Positions 25,996-34,558 of a DNA stretch of 64,000 nucleotides are shown here, in pieces (the stretch's first letter is position 1; each line of letters opens with the position of its first letter). Position numbers and translations under genes: made by a program. Origin of the DNA: Amycolatopsis rifamycinica (lineage in GTDB: Bacteria > Actinomycetota > Actinomycetes > Mycobacteriales > Pseudonocardiaceae); NCBI RefSeq assembly GCF_000695625.1, contig NZ_JMQI01000074.1:124001-188000 (forward strand), read 5' to 3'. The notes beneath the pieces are model-generated. The model saw only the letters and a program-made list of their open reading frames with translations, was not told the origin of the DNA and ran no database searches.

Positions 25996-27033
25996 ATGCG
26001 AACCACCTCCGGCTGGCTGGCCGGCCCGGACGACCCGGCCCTCCGGCGCGCCACCCTCCACCGCCGCGACCTGCGCGACGACGACCTCGCGGTCCGCGTC
26101 GAGTACTGCGGGGTCTGCCACACCGACCTGCACGCGCCGCACTCTCCGCGGGACACGGCCCTGGTGCCGGGCCACGAGTTCACCGGCGTCGTCACCGCGA
26201 CCGGGCCCGCGGTGACGCGGTTCGCGCCCGGCGACCCGGTGGCGGTCGGCAACATCGTCGACTCCTGCGGGACGTGCGCGATGTGCCGCCGCGGCCAGGA
26301 GAACTTCTGCGCCGAGTTCCCCACGCTCACCTACGGGGGCACCGACCGCCACGACGGCTCCCCCACCTTGGGCGCGTTCTCCCGCGAGTACGTCGTCCGC
26401 GAGGACTTCGCCTACCGGCTGCCCGAGGGGCTCGACCCGGCGGCCGCGGCACCGCTGCTGTGCGCGGGCATCACGGTCTGGGAACCGCTGCGCGCGCTCG
26501 GCGCCGGACCCGGCACCCGGGTGGCGGTGGCCGGGCTCGGCGGCCTGGGCCACCTGGCGGTCAAGCTGGCGGTCGCCCTCGGCGCCGAGACGACGGTCAT
26601 CAGCCGGTCCGCCGCCAAGGCCGCCGACGCGAAGCGGCTCGGCGCGCGTGACCTGCTGCTGTCGACGGATCCCCAGCAGCTCGCGGCGGCCCGCGACCGG
26701 TTCGACGTCGTCCTCGACACCATCGCGGTGCCCCACGACCTCGGCCCGTACCTGCGGCTGGTCGCCCTGGACGGCACCCTCAGCCAGGTCGGCCACCTCG
26801 GCTCGCTCACGGTCGAGGCGATGGACCTGCTGGTGGGCCGCAAGAAACTGACCTCGGCGGGCAGCGGCGGCCGGACGGAGACCGCGGCGATGCTCGAGTT
26901 CTGCGCGCGCCACGGCGTGGCCGCGGACGTCGAGGTGGTCCCGTCGGCCCAGGTCAACGAGGTCCTGGACCGGCTTTCCCGCAACGACGTCCGCTACCGG
27001 TTCGTGCTGGATCTGGCCGACCTCGACGCCTGA
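25996..27033 (+). CDS. Zinc-dependent alcohol dehydrogenase, cinnamyl-alcohol-dehydrogenase type
   Basis: A 345-residue medium-chain dehydrogenase. Catalytic zinc ligands are seen in EYCGVCHTDLH and PGHEFTG; the structural zinc lobe is SCGTCAMCRRGQENFC. The NAD(P)-binding motif is VAVAGLGGLGHLAVKLA with ISRS downstream, where Ser/Arg favour NADP. TYGGT and HDGSPTLGAFSREYVV match the YahK/CAD subgroup, which interconverts aldehydes and primary alcohols. ATG with CGAGGAG upstream. Controlled in all likelihood by the divergent TetR protein through the paired operators. An aldehyde-detoxifying role for cell-wall aromatics would suit the neighbourhood but is inferred. Confidence 0.92.
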   Translation: MRTTSGWLAGPDDPALRRATLHRRDLRDDDLAVRVEYCGVCHTDLHAPHSPRDTALVPGHEFTGVVTATGPAVTRFAPGDPVAVGNIVDSCGTCAMCRRGQENFCAEFPTLTYGGTDRHDGSPTLGAFSREYVVREDFAYRLPEGLDPAAAAPLLCAGITVWEPLRALGAGPGTRVAVAGLGGLGHLAVKLAVALGAETTVISRSAAKAADAKRLGARDLLLSTDPQQLAAARDRFDVVLDTIAVPHDLGPYLRLVALDGTLSQVGHLGSLTVEAMDLLVGRKKLTSAGSGGRTETAAMLEFCARHGVAADVEVVPSAQVNEVLDRLSRNDVRYRFVLDLADLDA

Positions 27034-27456
27034 ATCCCTGGTGCGCGTCCGGGCCGGGCAGGCGCATCTCGTGCCCGACGGGCGCGCGAACGGTGGCGGC
27101 TCGGCGAGGAACCGGGCCTGCCGGGCGTTTCTTCCCCGGCGGCCGCGAACGCCGGCACGTCCGCGCCGAAGGCCACGCTTGCGGCCAGGTCCCGCACCAG
27201 CAGGTCGGGCCGGCAGACGAGGATGTTCACCTCGCCGGCCCGCCCGCGGACCTCGGCCACCCGGGAAGCAGCCCGCCGACGCGGAAGTCCACGACGTACC
27301 GGAACCGGCCGGGCGTCCCTTCCCTCGGCGGCCGCGAACTCGGTCACCAGGCGCATCGGCGTCCGGCACCGGCGCCTCCCACGACCGGTACCGGGCCACT
27401 CCGGGACCCGAGCGGTACGCCGCGAACGCCGGCACGTCCGCGGCGGCGCACCGGGC
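27034..27456 (-). pseudogene. Decayed VOC/glyoxalase-like gene remnants
   Basis: No intact gene occupies this 423-bp stretch. On the minus strand, pieces in different frames read like a vicinal-oxygen-chelate family protein: VPAFAAYRSGPGVARYRSWEAPVPDAD, LVTEFAAAEG, RFRYVVDFRVGGLLPGWPRSA, then a fresh start VNILVCRPDLLVRDLAASVAF followed by another VPAFAA piece. The frame changes and the repeated segment suggest two decaying tandem copies. The family assignment rests on the RPDLLVRDLAASVAF pattern only. Confidence 0.4.
27143..27442. repeat. 23-bp exact direct repeat inside the decayed region
   Basis: An identical 23-bp sequence occurs at 27143-27165 and 27420-27442, 277 bp apart, in the same orientation. 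It encodes the ADVPAFAA piece in both remnants. This supports a past tandem duplication of the decayed gene. Confidence 0.6.
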
Positions 27457-28884
27457 CTAACCCACCGCCCACCGCTGGTTGGCTCCGCCGTTGCAGGTCC
27501 AGATGATCACCTTGGTGCCGTTGGCGGTCGCCGCGCCGTTCACGTCCAGGCACAGTCCCGACTGGCCGTTCGTGACGGTTCCGGTTCCGGTGAAGGTCCA
27601 CCTCTGGCTGTTCCCGCCGCCGCAGTTCGCGATGACCGCCGCCGTGCCGGCGGCGGTGGCCCCGCCCGCGGTGTCCAGGCAGCGTTTCGTCCCGCCGGAA
27701 TAGACGCTCAGCTCGCCCGCGCTGCCGCGGGTCCACTGCTGGTTCGCCCCGCTGTGGCAGTCCCAGATCTGCGCCTGGGTGCCGGCCGTGGTCGCCGAGC
27801 CCGGGACGTCGAGGCACCGGTTCGAGGCCGTGGCGCGCACCGGGCCGGTGTCCCCGCCGGGATCCGGGTCGTCGCCGCCGAGCGCGTCGAGGACGGCGGT
27901 GTAGGCCTGCTTCTTGCCGTAGTTGCCGTCGAACAGCAGCGGGGTGTCGCCGGACCGCCACGAATACTTGTCCGTGACGCCCCAGACCGTGATGCCGGTG
28001 CACCGGGTCACCGCCCGGCACGCCTGGGTCACCTGCCGGTACACGTTCGCCTGGCCGGTCCCCGAGCCGCCGACGTCCAGCTCGGTGATCTGGACGTCGA
28101 CCCCGAGGTCGGCGAAGCGCTGGAGGTTGGCCTGGTAGCTGCTCAGGTTCGAGCTCGCGGACAGGTGGCTCTGGAAGCCCACGCAGTCGATCGGCACGCC
28201 CCGGCTCTTGAAGTCCCGGACCATGTTGTAGATCCCGGTGCTCTTCGCGTTGACGCCGTCGGTGTTGTAGTCGTTGTAGCAGAGCTTCGCGCCCGGATCG
28301 GCCGTGCGGGCCGCGCGGAACGCGTCCTCGATGTAGCCGTCGCCGAGCTTCTGCTGGAAGGTCGCCTGCCGGCGGGTGCCGTTCTCCTCGAACGCCTCGT
28401 TGACCACGTCCCAGGCGATCACCTGGCCCTTCCAGTGCCCGGCCACCTGGCTGATGTGGTTCAGCATCGCCGAGCGCAGGTTGTTCGCGTCCAGCCCGCC
28501 GACCCAGGGGGCCAGCTGCTGGTACCACACCAGCGTGTGCCCGCGGATCTTCATGCCCTGGGCCTTCGCCTGGCTGACGATCCGGTCGGCGGGCGCGAAG
28601 TTGAACTGGTTGCGGTTGGGCTCGACCGTGTCCCACTTCATCTCGTTCTCCGGCGTGACGCCGTTGAACTCCGTGGTCCACGTGTTCACGTACGCCGCCT
28701 CGCCCAGGTGGCTCGTCGAGATGGCGGCGCCGAAGTACCGGCCGGTCTGCGCGGCCGCGGCCCCGAGCGTGCTCGCCGCCCCGGCGACGCCGGGCGAGAG
28801 CACCAGCGCGGTCGCCGTCAGGCCGGCCGCCGCGAGGAGGGTGGCAGCGGTCCGGAGACGCCGCCGAGGAGCACCGGTGATCAT
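27457..28884 (-). CDS. Secreted GH10 xylanase with ricin-type (CBM13) lectin domain
   Basis: A 475-residue enzyme with a signal peptide (MITGAPRRRLRTAATLLAAAGLTATALVLSPGVAGA) and a GH10 barrel with acid/base Glu163 (WDVVNEAFEENG) and nucleophile Glu268 (ITELDV). A short Gly/Asp/Pro linker leads to a C-terminal ricin trefoil with three QxW-type repeats (GANQQWTR, NSQRWTF, GANQRWAVG). It cleaves xylan. CBM13 modules bind xylan or galactose-containing chains. It is the third gene of a three-gene operon; the start has GAGGG upstream, and 31 bp separate it from the GH54 gene. Its barrel begins with the same ASTLGAAAAQxGRYFG sequence as the GH10-CBM2 enzyme of this window, so the two are paralogues with different binding modules. 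Confidence 0.96.
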   Translation of the reverse strand: MITGAPRRRLRTAATLLAAAGLTATALVLSPGVAGAASTLGAAAAQTGRYFGAAISTSHLGEAAYVNTWTTEFNGVTPENEMKWDTVEPNRNQFNFAPADRIVSQAKAQGMKIRGHTLVWYQQLAPWVGGLDANNLRSAMLNHISQVAGHWKGQVIAWDVVNEAFEENGTRRQATFQQKLGDGYIEDAFRAARTADPGAKLCYNDYNTDGVNAKSTGIYNMVRDFKSRGVPIDCVGFQSHLSASSNLSSYQANLQRFADLGVDVQITELDVGGSGTGQANVYRQVTQACRAVTRCTGITVWGVTDKYSWRSGDTPLLFDGNYGKKQAYTAVLDALGGDDPDPGGDTGPVRATASNRCLDVPGSATTAGTQAQIWDCHSGANQQWTRGSAGELSVYSGGTKRCLDTAGGATAAGTAAVIANCGGGNSQRWTFTGTGTVTNGQSGLCLDVNGAATANGTKVIIWTCNGGANQRWAVG

Positions 28885-28915
28885 CGAAAGCCCTCGATTC
28901 GTTCCGGGACGGGGG

Positions 28916-30358
28916 TCAGCCCACGGCCCACTGCTGGTTGCTGCCGCCGTTGCAGGTCCACAGCTCGACCGGCGCGCCCTCGGCCGTGGAAGCGCCGGTG
29001 ACGTCCAGGCAGAGTCCGGATTGGACACCGGTGATCGTGCCGTTGGAGTTGACGGTCCACTGCTGGTTGCCCTGTCCGTTGCACGGCCAGGTCACCACCT
29101 TCGTGCCCGCGCTCGTGCCCTGGCCGGACGCGTCCAGGCACAGCGTCGCCCCACCGAAGGTGGCGGTCAGCCTGCCGTCCGACGTGCGCGTCCAGGTCTG
29201 GTTCGGCTGACCGCTGCAGCCGGCGATCTGCAGCTGCGTGTTCTGGGCGGCGCCGGACAGGCACTTGCCCGCACCGACGGCGCGCACCGGCCCGGTGCCG
29301 GTGTTGCCGCCGCCGGTGCCGTACCCGGCCGCGACGATGTTCGCCTGCACCGCGTTCTCCGTGGCGTCCGACGGGTAGCCGGAGGTCATGACGCCTTCGT
29401 AGAACGTGCCGGCCGAGCCGATGCTGTTGTCCCCGCCGGTGCCGAGGATGATGGCGCCTTCCTTGCGCATCGGGTTGTAGCCGGCCACGTTGGGCCGCAC
29501 GCCGTCGTAGAACGTCGACACGCCGCCGGACTGGGCGTTGCCGCCGCGGATGGCCCACCGGTTCGGGCCGCCCTTGATGATCGCCGTCAGGTACCGGTGG
29601 CTGATGCTCGGGTCGTTGGCGTTGTAGCGCTGGTTGACGCCGGAGAACAGGCCGTTCTCGAGGTCGGCCATGATCCACGGCCCGTTCCCGGCTCCATAAC
29701 CCCAGACCTTGATGTTGCCGAAGTAGATGGCTTCCATCGTGCCGTTGCCGTTGTCCCGGCTGTTGCGTTCGGCGTTGCCGTAGTCGAAGCAACAGCCGCC
29801 GTTGTAGTGCGTACCGTCGAAGATCGCGTACATGCCCTCCGGCTGGTCACCGGTCGCCGTGCCGGTGGCGTTGTTGTTGCGGTAACCCGTACCCGGCGCC
29901 ACGAACACGCCGTACGCCCTCTGGCCGCCGACGGTGGTCGGCGCGGACGCCGCGTTGGCCAGGTTGTCGTACCCGCCGGGCGCCGGGCCGGAGAAACCGC
30001 CCGGCGGGGCCTGGGTCAGGTGGTTGCCGCGGCCGGACTGGTCGTAGATGACCGTGATCAGGCAGGACGTGCCGGCGCAGAACGAGTCCTGCGCCGCGGC
30101 GTTCGCGACGCCGCCGGCGCTCAGGACACCGATGTCCCGCGTCGTGTTGTCCGAAGCGCGCCGCACTTGGTAGAGCGAACCGCTGTACGTGCCGTACAGC
30201 GCCCGGGTGGTCGCGTGCGCGGCGACGCACGGCGTACCGCCCGCCGCGTAGATGTCGCACGGCCCTTCCGCGGCGGCCGGTGACGCCGTCGCCGTGCCGG
30301 TCACCGCGCCGGCGGCGATCACCACGGCCGGCCACATCCTCTTCCAGCGTACGTTCAT
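28916..30358 (-). CDS. Secreted GH54-type alpha-L-arabinofuranosidase with ricin-type lectin domain
   Basis: A 480-residue protein with a signal peptide to about residue 30, then a GH54 catalytic domain recognisable from its start GPCDIYAAGGTPCVAAHATTRALYGTYSGSLYQVRR. Probable nucleophile is Glu209 (NGTMEAIYFGN), and Asp310 (GGDNSIGSAGTFYEGVM) is the likely acid/base by analogy with fungal AbfB. Fungal GH54 enzymes end in a CBM42 arabinose-binding domain; here that module is replaced by a ricin trefoil (PNQTWTR, GNQQWTV, SNQQWAVG). The enzyme removes arabinofuranosyl side chains from arabinoxylan or arabinan. Middle gene of the operon, with 31 bp on each side. Confidence 0.92.
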   Translation of the reverse strand: MNVRWKRMWPAVVIAAGAVTGTATASPAAAEGPCDIYAAGGTPCVAAHATTRALYGTYSGSLYQVRRASDNTTRDIGVLSAGGVANAAAQDSFCAGTSCLITVIYDQSGRGNHLTQAPPGGFSGPAPGGYDNLANAASAPTTVGGQRAYGVFVAPGTGYRNNNATGTATGDQPEGMYAIFDGTHYNGGCCFDYGNAERNSRDNGNGTMEAIYFGNIKVWGYGAGNGPWIMADLENGLFSGVNQRYNANDPSISHRYLTAIIKGGPNRWAIRGGNAQSGGVSTFYDGVRPNVAGYNPMRKEGAIILGTGGDNSIGSAGTFYEGVMTSGYPSDATENAVQANIVAAGYGTGGGNTGTGPVRAVGAGKCLSGAAQNTQLQIAGCSGQPNQTWTRTSDGRLTATFGGATLCLDASGQGTSAGTKVVTWPCNGQGNQQWTVNSNGTITGVQSGLCLDVTGASTAEGAPVELWTCNGGSNQQWAVG

Positions 30359-30389
30359 CGGCCCGTTCCTCCGTCCGGACGGGATGCGG

Positions 30390-32771
30390 CTAGCTCCGCG
30401 TCCACTTCTGGCTGGTGCCGCCGGTGCAGGCCTGCAACGTCACCGGCGTGCTGTTGCCGGTCCCGTTCGGGGTCAGGCACAGTCCTGATTGGACACCGGT
30501 GATCGTCCCGTCGGCGGCGGCGTTCCACTGCTGGTTGGTGCCGCCGGTGCAGTCCCAGATGATCGCCCGGGTGCCCGCCGTGGTCGCCGCTCCCTCCGCG
30601 TCGAGGCACTTGCTGCCGTACACCTGGATCTGCTTGCCCGACGTGAGCGTCCACTGCTGGTTGCTCCCGCCGTTGCAGTCCCACAGCGTCACCTGGGTGC
30701 CGTTGGTCTGGGACACGTTCGGGACGTCGAGGCAGCGGCCGGCCCCGGTGTTGCGCAGCACCGACGTCGACCCGCCGCCCGAGCCCGCGACGCTGAGGTT
30801 GTCGAACTGCGCGGTCTCCCCCACGCTCGTGCCGATGCCGACCTGGCCGGCCGGGAACGTGCTGTCGGTGACCGTGCCGACCACGGTGCCGTCGACGGAG
30901 GCGGTGATGGTGCTGCCGGAGAAACCCAGCGACAGCTTGTGCCAGCTGCCGGTGCCGAGCGCGGTCGTCGTGCCGGTGCGCAGGGTCGTGTTCTGCTGGC
31001 TGGTGTTGTTGCGCCGGATCGACCAGGCGCCGTTGTCACTCACCCGGAAGTAGTACGCGTTCAGGGCGCCCTGGTTGCCCGTGTCCTGCGAGCCGGCCCG
31101 GCCGAGCAGCTCGACGTACCCGGACTTCTCCAGCAGCACGTCCGTGCTGAGCGTGTAGTTGCTCCAGGCCACGTTGCCCAGTAGCGCGTAGGGATCGACG
31201 AACTTCTTCCAGGGGATCGTCTTCTGCGTCGCGGACTGGCGCACGCAGGTGCCCGCGCGCCCGGCGCCGCAGGCCGAGGTCTCGAAGGCGCCTTCCATGT
31301 CCATCAGGTACTTGGCTTCCTTGCCCTTCGCGTACGCCTCGAAGTCGTCGCTGTAGGGCAGGTTCAGCGAACCCTGCGGCGGGCTCGTGGCCGTGCCCTT
31401 GCCCTGTCCGGTGGTGGTCGTGATCGAGTAGAGGTAGCCGGGCTGGACGGTCAGGGAGTAGGCCCCGCCGGACGGCGTGATGTCGGTGCTGTGCACGAAG
31501 TGGTCGGCCGGGTTGTTCGAGTTGAGGTTGGTCGCCCACACGTGCACCTGGCCGGCGGACAGGCCCCCGGTGACGTTGAGGTTCAGCGTCTGGGCCGACG
31601 TGGCGTCCATCGTCTCGATGATCGTGCTGTAGTCGGTGTTGTTCGGCGACTTCAGCGAAACGTAGCTGCCGTTGCCGCGGTTGCCGCCGAGGTAGCCGCT
31701 GGAGGCGTCGAGGTACTTCCAGCCGGGCGCGGTGAACTGCGTCGTGTGCGCCAGCGCCCAGGAGTCCTTGCCGACCGCGTAGTAGCCAGACCACGGCTGG
31801 TTGGCGAGGATCAGCCCCACGGTCGGCCACGGGATGTTCGGCGTGACGGCGGCGATCAGGTCCCAGTTGAGGTAGGCGGTCATCTTGCCGTCGAGGTAGA
31901 CGCGGTTGATCCCGCGGGCCAGCGGCTTGGCGCCGTCGTTGTAGTCCTGGGAGCCGTTTTCGCTGGACCACAACGTCTTCCCGGTGTTCGTGACGTTCGC
32001 CGGGACACTGCAGGAGGTCTGCGCGCTGAGGTAGCCGCAGGTGTAGTGGGCGCTCAGCACGTCGGTCGCGTTGCGGTAGGCCGTGTTCGTCGAGATGGCG
32101 CTCGCGGGGCCCCAGTCGCCCGGCCACGAGTCACCGGAGATGACCTTGATCGCGCTGTACCCGTTGGCGTTGAGCGCGTTGCGGAGGGTGACGGTCCAGT
32201 CGGCGCTCCACTGCTTCTCGTTCTGGACGCTCGTGAGGTAGTCGATGGTCAGCCCGTGCTGCTTGGCGCACCCCAGCCACGACAGGTAGTAGTCCGTGAG
32301 GTCGTTGGAGAAGAACGTGCCGTTGCCGATCCAGCCCGGCGCACCCCAGGGCAGGCCCACCAGCTTGATGCCGGGGTTGCGCAGTTTCGCCTGTTCCATG
32401 ATCCACCACTCGTACCCGCGGTTGCAGTCGAGGTCGCCGCGGAAGTGGGCGTGACTGGGCTCCGCGCCACTGGTGGAGTTGGTGTCGCCGCCCATCTCCA
32501 CCTTGAGGATCTGCAGGGCGGCCCCGTAGCCCGGCTTGAACAGGTAGTCGAGGATCTGGCCGCGCTGCGGCTCGGGGTAGTCGATCAGCAGGCGGCTGTT
32601 GCCCCCGCCGCCGCTGACCGCGCCGACGCCGTCGAACGTGCGGCCGCCCGAACCGCCGTTGATCGTGATCGAGGTGGCGGCCTGGGCCGGCGCCGCGGCG
32701 ACGACACCGCCCGCCACGGCCAGGACGGCCGCGGCGATCGCGGCGGCCGCGGTTCTCGCGCTCCGGAGCAT
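30390..32771 (-). CDS. Secreted GH59 (galactocerebrosidase-family) beta-galactosidase with lectin domains
   Basis: A 793-residue protein with a signal peptide to about residue 31. The GH59 signature reads FDGVGAVSGGGGNSRLLIDYPEPQRGQILDYLFKPGYGAALQILKVEMGGDTNSTSGAEPSH, very close to animal galactosylceramidase. Acid/base Glu185 (SVQNEKQW) and nucleophile Glu271 (WSSENGSQD) are present. A beta-sandwich and a laminin-G/concanavalin-like domain (residues about 480-660, SWHKLSLGFSGSTITASVDG) follow. A ricin trefoil with QQW/QKW repeats closes the protein. In a soil actinomycete the substrate is probably a beta-galactosyl-containing plant glycan rather than a sphingolipid. It is the first gene of the three-gene lectin-fused operon. 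CGAAAC boxes and a LacI-type palindrome lie upstream. Confidence 0.9.
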   Translation of the reverse strand: MLRSARTAAAAIAAAVLAVAGGVVAAAPAQAATSITINGGSGGRTFDGVGAVSGGGGNSRLLIDYPEPQRGQILDYLFKPGYGAALQILKVEMGGDTNSTSGAEPSHAHFRGDLDCNRGYEWWIMEQAKLRNPGIKLVGLPWGAPGWIGNGTFFSNDLTDYYLSWLGCAKQHGLTIDYLTSVQNEKQWSADWTVTLRNALNANGYSAIKVISGDSWPGDWGPASAISTNTAYRNATDVLSAHYTCGYLSAQTSCSVPANVTNTGKTLWSSENGSQDYNDGAKPLARGINRVYLDGKMTAYLNWDLIAAVTPNIPWPTVGLILANQPWSGYYAVGKDSWALAHTTQFTAPGWKYLDASSGYLGGNRGNGSYVSLKSPNNTDYSTIIETMDATSAQTLNLNVTGGLSAGQVHVWATNLNSNNPADHFVHSTDITPSGGAYSLTVQPGYLYSITTTTGQGKGTATSPPQGSLNLPYSDDFEAYAKGKEAKYLMDMEGAFETSACGAGRAGTCVRQSATQKTIPWKKFVDPYALLGNVAWSNYTLSTDVLLEKSGYVELLGRAGSQDTGNQGALNAYYFRVSDNGAWSIRRNNTSQQNTTLRTGTTTALGTGSWHKLSLGFSGSTITASVDGTVVGTVTDSTFPAGQVGIGTSVGETAQFDNLSVAGSGGGSTSVLRNTGAGRCLDVPNVSQTNGTQVTLWDCNGGSNQQWTLTSGKQIQVYGSKCLDAEGAATTAGTRAIIWDCTGGTNQQWNAAADGTITGVQSGLCLTPNGTGNSTPVTLQACTGGTSQKWTRS

Positions 32772-32803
32772 GGTTCCTCACTTCCGACGAAGGCGGCGCC
32801 CGG

Positions 32804-32835
32804 CGAAACTCTCGGGCCTGCCGGCGAAACAATCG
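32804..32835 (-). promoter_or_regulatory. Two imperfect CGAAA-C-TTTCG boxes before the GH59-GH54-GH10 operon
   Basis: CGAAACTCTCG (32804-32814, one mismatch from the palindrome) and CGAAACAATCG (32825-32835, two mismatches) lie 33 and 54 bp before the operon start, 21 bp apart, or two helical turns. Confidence 0.5.
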
Positions 32836-32900
32836 GTCGATCAGCGAAGGGGGAAACCGCGCGGGAGAACCCCATCTTCGTCGACGGCGAACACGCTGGG

Positions 32901-32914
32901 CGTTAACGCTAACA
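32901..32914. promoter_or_regulatory. LacI-type operator-like palindrome (imperfect)
   Basis: CGTTAACGCTAACA matches 12 of 14 positions of the perfect palindrome TGTTAGCGCTAACA found at 38961 before the GH127 gene. The central CG and symmetric TTA/TAA halves are typical of LacI/GalR-family operators. No lacI gene is in the window. Confidence 0.6.
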
Positions 32915-33131
32915 GCACGCTGGCCACCGAACAACTGCCGCCGCGAAGCTACCGCCGCACTTTACGAAACAACGCGATCGCCGTCGCACCGGACGACGAT
33001 CACCGCAGTTCACGGGCCTTTCGCGGCCGCGCGCCCGTCCTCCGCGCGAATGTAAGTTTCGGAACGGCGAGCGGGCAGAACACCCGGAGCCCCTTTCCCG
33101 GGCCGCCGTCCCGGGCTACAGTCACCGATTG

Positions 33132-33147
33132 CTGGGAGCGCTCCCAG
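33132..33147. promoter_or_regulatory. CebR box (cellulose-utilisation operator)
   Basis: CTGGGAGCGCTCCCAG is a perfect 16-bp palindrome containing TGGGAGCGCTCCCA, the known operator of CebR, the LacI-family repressor of cellulose/cello-oligosaccharide genes in Streptomyces. It lies 44 bp upstream of a GH6 cellulase start, where repression lifted by cellobiose or cellotriose is expected. Confidence 0.9.
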
Positions 33148-33190
33148 TGGCCGGTTCCGGCGCCACCTCGTCGTTCGAAGGAGAATGTGC

Positions 33191-34558
33191 ATGCGCAGCA
33201 GGACAGTGGCCGCCGGTGGCCTCGCCGCGGTGGCCGTGACCGGCGTCGTGGCCACGACCACGTGGGCCGGCGCGGCAGCCGCCGCCTCGGCCTACTACGC
33301 CGACCCCGGCACCAACGCGGCCAAGTGGGTCGCGGCGAACCCCGGCGACTCCCGCGCCGCGGTCATCCGCGACCGCATCGCCGCGGTACCGCAGGCGCGG
33401 TGGTTCACCACCACGAACACGTCCACCGTGCGCGGCGAAGTGGACGCCTACACCAGCGCCGCGGCCGCCGCGGGCAAGATCCCGATCATGGTCGTCTACG
33501 ACATCCCCAACCGCGACTGCGGCGGCGCGAGCAGCGGCGGGGCGCCGTCCCACGACGCCTACCGGGCCTGGATCGACCAGGTGGCGGCCGGCTTGGCGGG
33601 CCGGCCCGCGGCCATCGTGCTCGAACCCGACGTGCTCCCGCAGATGACGAACTGCCAGAACAGCGACCAGCAGCGCCAGACCACGGCGTCGATGGCGTAC
33701 GCGGGCAAGAAGCTGAAGGCCGGCTCCTCGCAGGCGAAGGTGTACTTCGACATCGGGCACTCCGCCTGGCTCTCCCCCGCCGACGCCGCCTCGCGGCTGC
33801 GGGCCGCCGACATCTCCAACAGCGCCGACGGCATCTCCACCAACGTCTCCAACTACCGCTCGACCTCCGACGAGGTCGCTTACGACAAGGCGATCCTCAA
33901 CCAGCTGGGTGATTCGCGGCTGAAGGCCGTGATCGACACGAGCCGCAACGGCAACGGCCCGCAGGGCAGCGAATGGTGCGACCCCGGCGGCCGCGCGATC
34001 GGCACCCCGAGCACCAACCAGACCGGCGACGCCCAGATCGACGCGTTCCTGTGGGTCAAGCCGCCGGGCGAGGCGGACGGCTGCATCGCCACGGCCGGCC
34101 AGTTCGTGCCGCAGCGGGCCTACGACCTGGCCATCGCGGCCGGGCCGATCCAGACCACCACCCCGACGACGCCGACCACACCGACGACGCCGACGACCCC
34201 CACCACGCCGACCACGCCGACCACCACCACGACCCCGCAGCCGACCGGCGGCTGCAAGGTCACGCACCGGGTGGTCAGCAGCTGGCCGACCGGCTACACC
34301 GGCGAGATCGTCATCGAGAACGACGGCGCGATCATCAGCGGCTGGACGCTGACGTTCTCCGCCCCCGGGGTGACCGTCACCCAGGGTTGGAACGGGACCT
34401 GGAGCGACACCGGCGACACCGTCAAGGTGACCAACGCGTCGTGGAACGGCAGCCTGAGCTCGGGCGAGACCACCACGCTCGGCTACAACGCGACCTACAA
34501 CGGGGGCACCCCGCCGCCGTTCCTGCAGCCGGCGCTCAACGGGATCTACTGCGGCTGA
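33191..34558 (+). CDS. Secreted GH6 cellulase with CBM2
   Basis: A 455-residue protein with a signal peptide (MRSRTVAAGGLAAVAVTGVVATTTWAGAAAA). The GH6 domain has YYADPGTNAAKWV, NRDCGG (Asp109), the general-acid Asp147 in IVLEPDVLP, and WVKPPGEADG. A long (Thr-Pro-Thr) linker leads to a CBM2 starting CKVTHRVVSSWPTGYTGEIVIEN. It is shorter than exoglucanase loops would require and resembles endo-1,4-beta-glucanases, which cut cellulose internally. ATG 33191 is chosen over 33185 because AAGGAG is 7 bases upstream. The CebR box in its promoter ties it to cellulose induction. The 3' end overlaps the converging gene by 13 bp. Confidence 0.95.
   Translation: MRSRTVAAGGLAAVAVTGVVATTTWAGAAAAASAYYADPGTNAAKWVAANPGDSRAAVIRDRIAAVPQARWFTTTNTSTVRGEVDAYTSAAAAAGKIPIMVVYDIPNRDCGGASSGGAPSHDAYRAWIDQVAAGLAGRPAAIVLEPDVLPQMTNCQNSDQQRQTTASMAYAGKKLKAGSSQAKVYFDIGHSAWLSPADAASRLRAADISNSADGISTNVSNYRSTSDEVAYDKAILNQLGDSRLKAVIDTSRNGNGPQGSEWCDPGGRAIGTPSTNQTGDAQIDAFLWVKPPGEADGCIATAGQFVPQRAYDLAIAAGPIQTTTPTTPTTPTTPTTPTTPTTPTTTTTPQPTGGCKVTHRVVSSWPTGYTGEIVIENDGAIISGWTLTFSAPGVTVTQGWNGTWSDTGDTVKVTNASWNGSLSSGETTTLGYNATYNGGTPPPFLQPALNGIYCG

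Larger units (their letters stand above)
32772..33190. other. Divergent control region of the GH59 operon and the GH6 cellulase
   Basis: 419 bp without a gene. It contains, from left to right, two CGAAAC-type boxes (32804-32835), a TGTTAGCGCTAACA-like site (32901-32914), a CGAAAC half-site at 32965-32970, another half-site (AAGTTTCG, 33054-33061) and a perfect CebR box (33132-33147). It is AT-richer than its surroundings. Three regulatory inputs appear to be combined here. Confidence 0.65.

Noticed and set aside
32599..33912. Plus-strand frame running from the GH59 start region into the GH6 gene
   Set aside because: It crosses the operator-rich divergent region and is out of frame with the GH6 cellulase, whose motifs are in another frame.
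34150..34240. Short regular repeats (ACC/CCG triplets) that could look like a repeat array or CRISPR
   Set aside because: They encode the Thr-Pro linker of the GH6 cellulase. There are no spacers, and the same kind of linker is present in the GH10-CBM2 gene.
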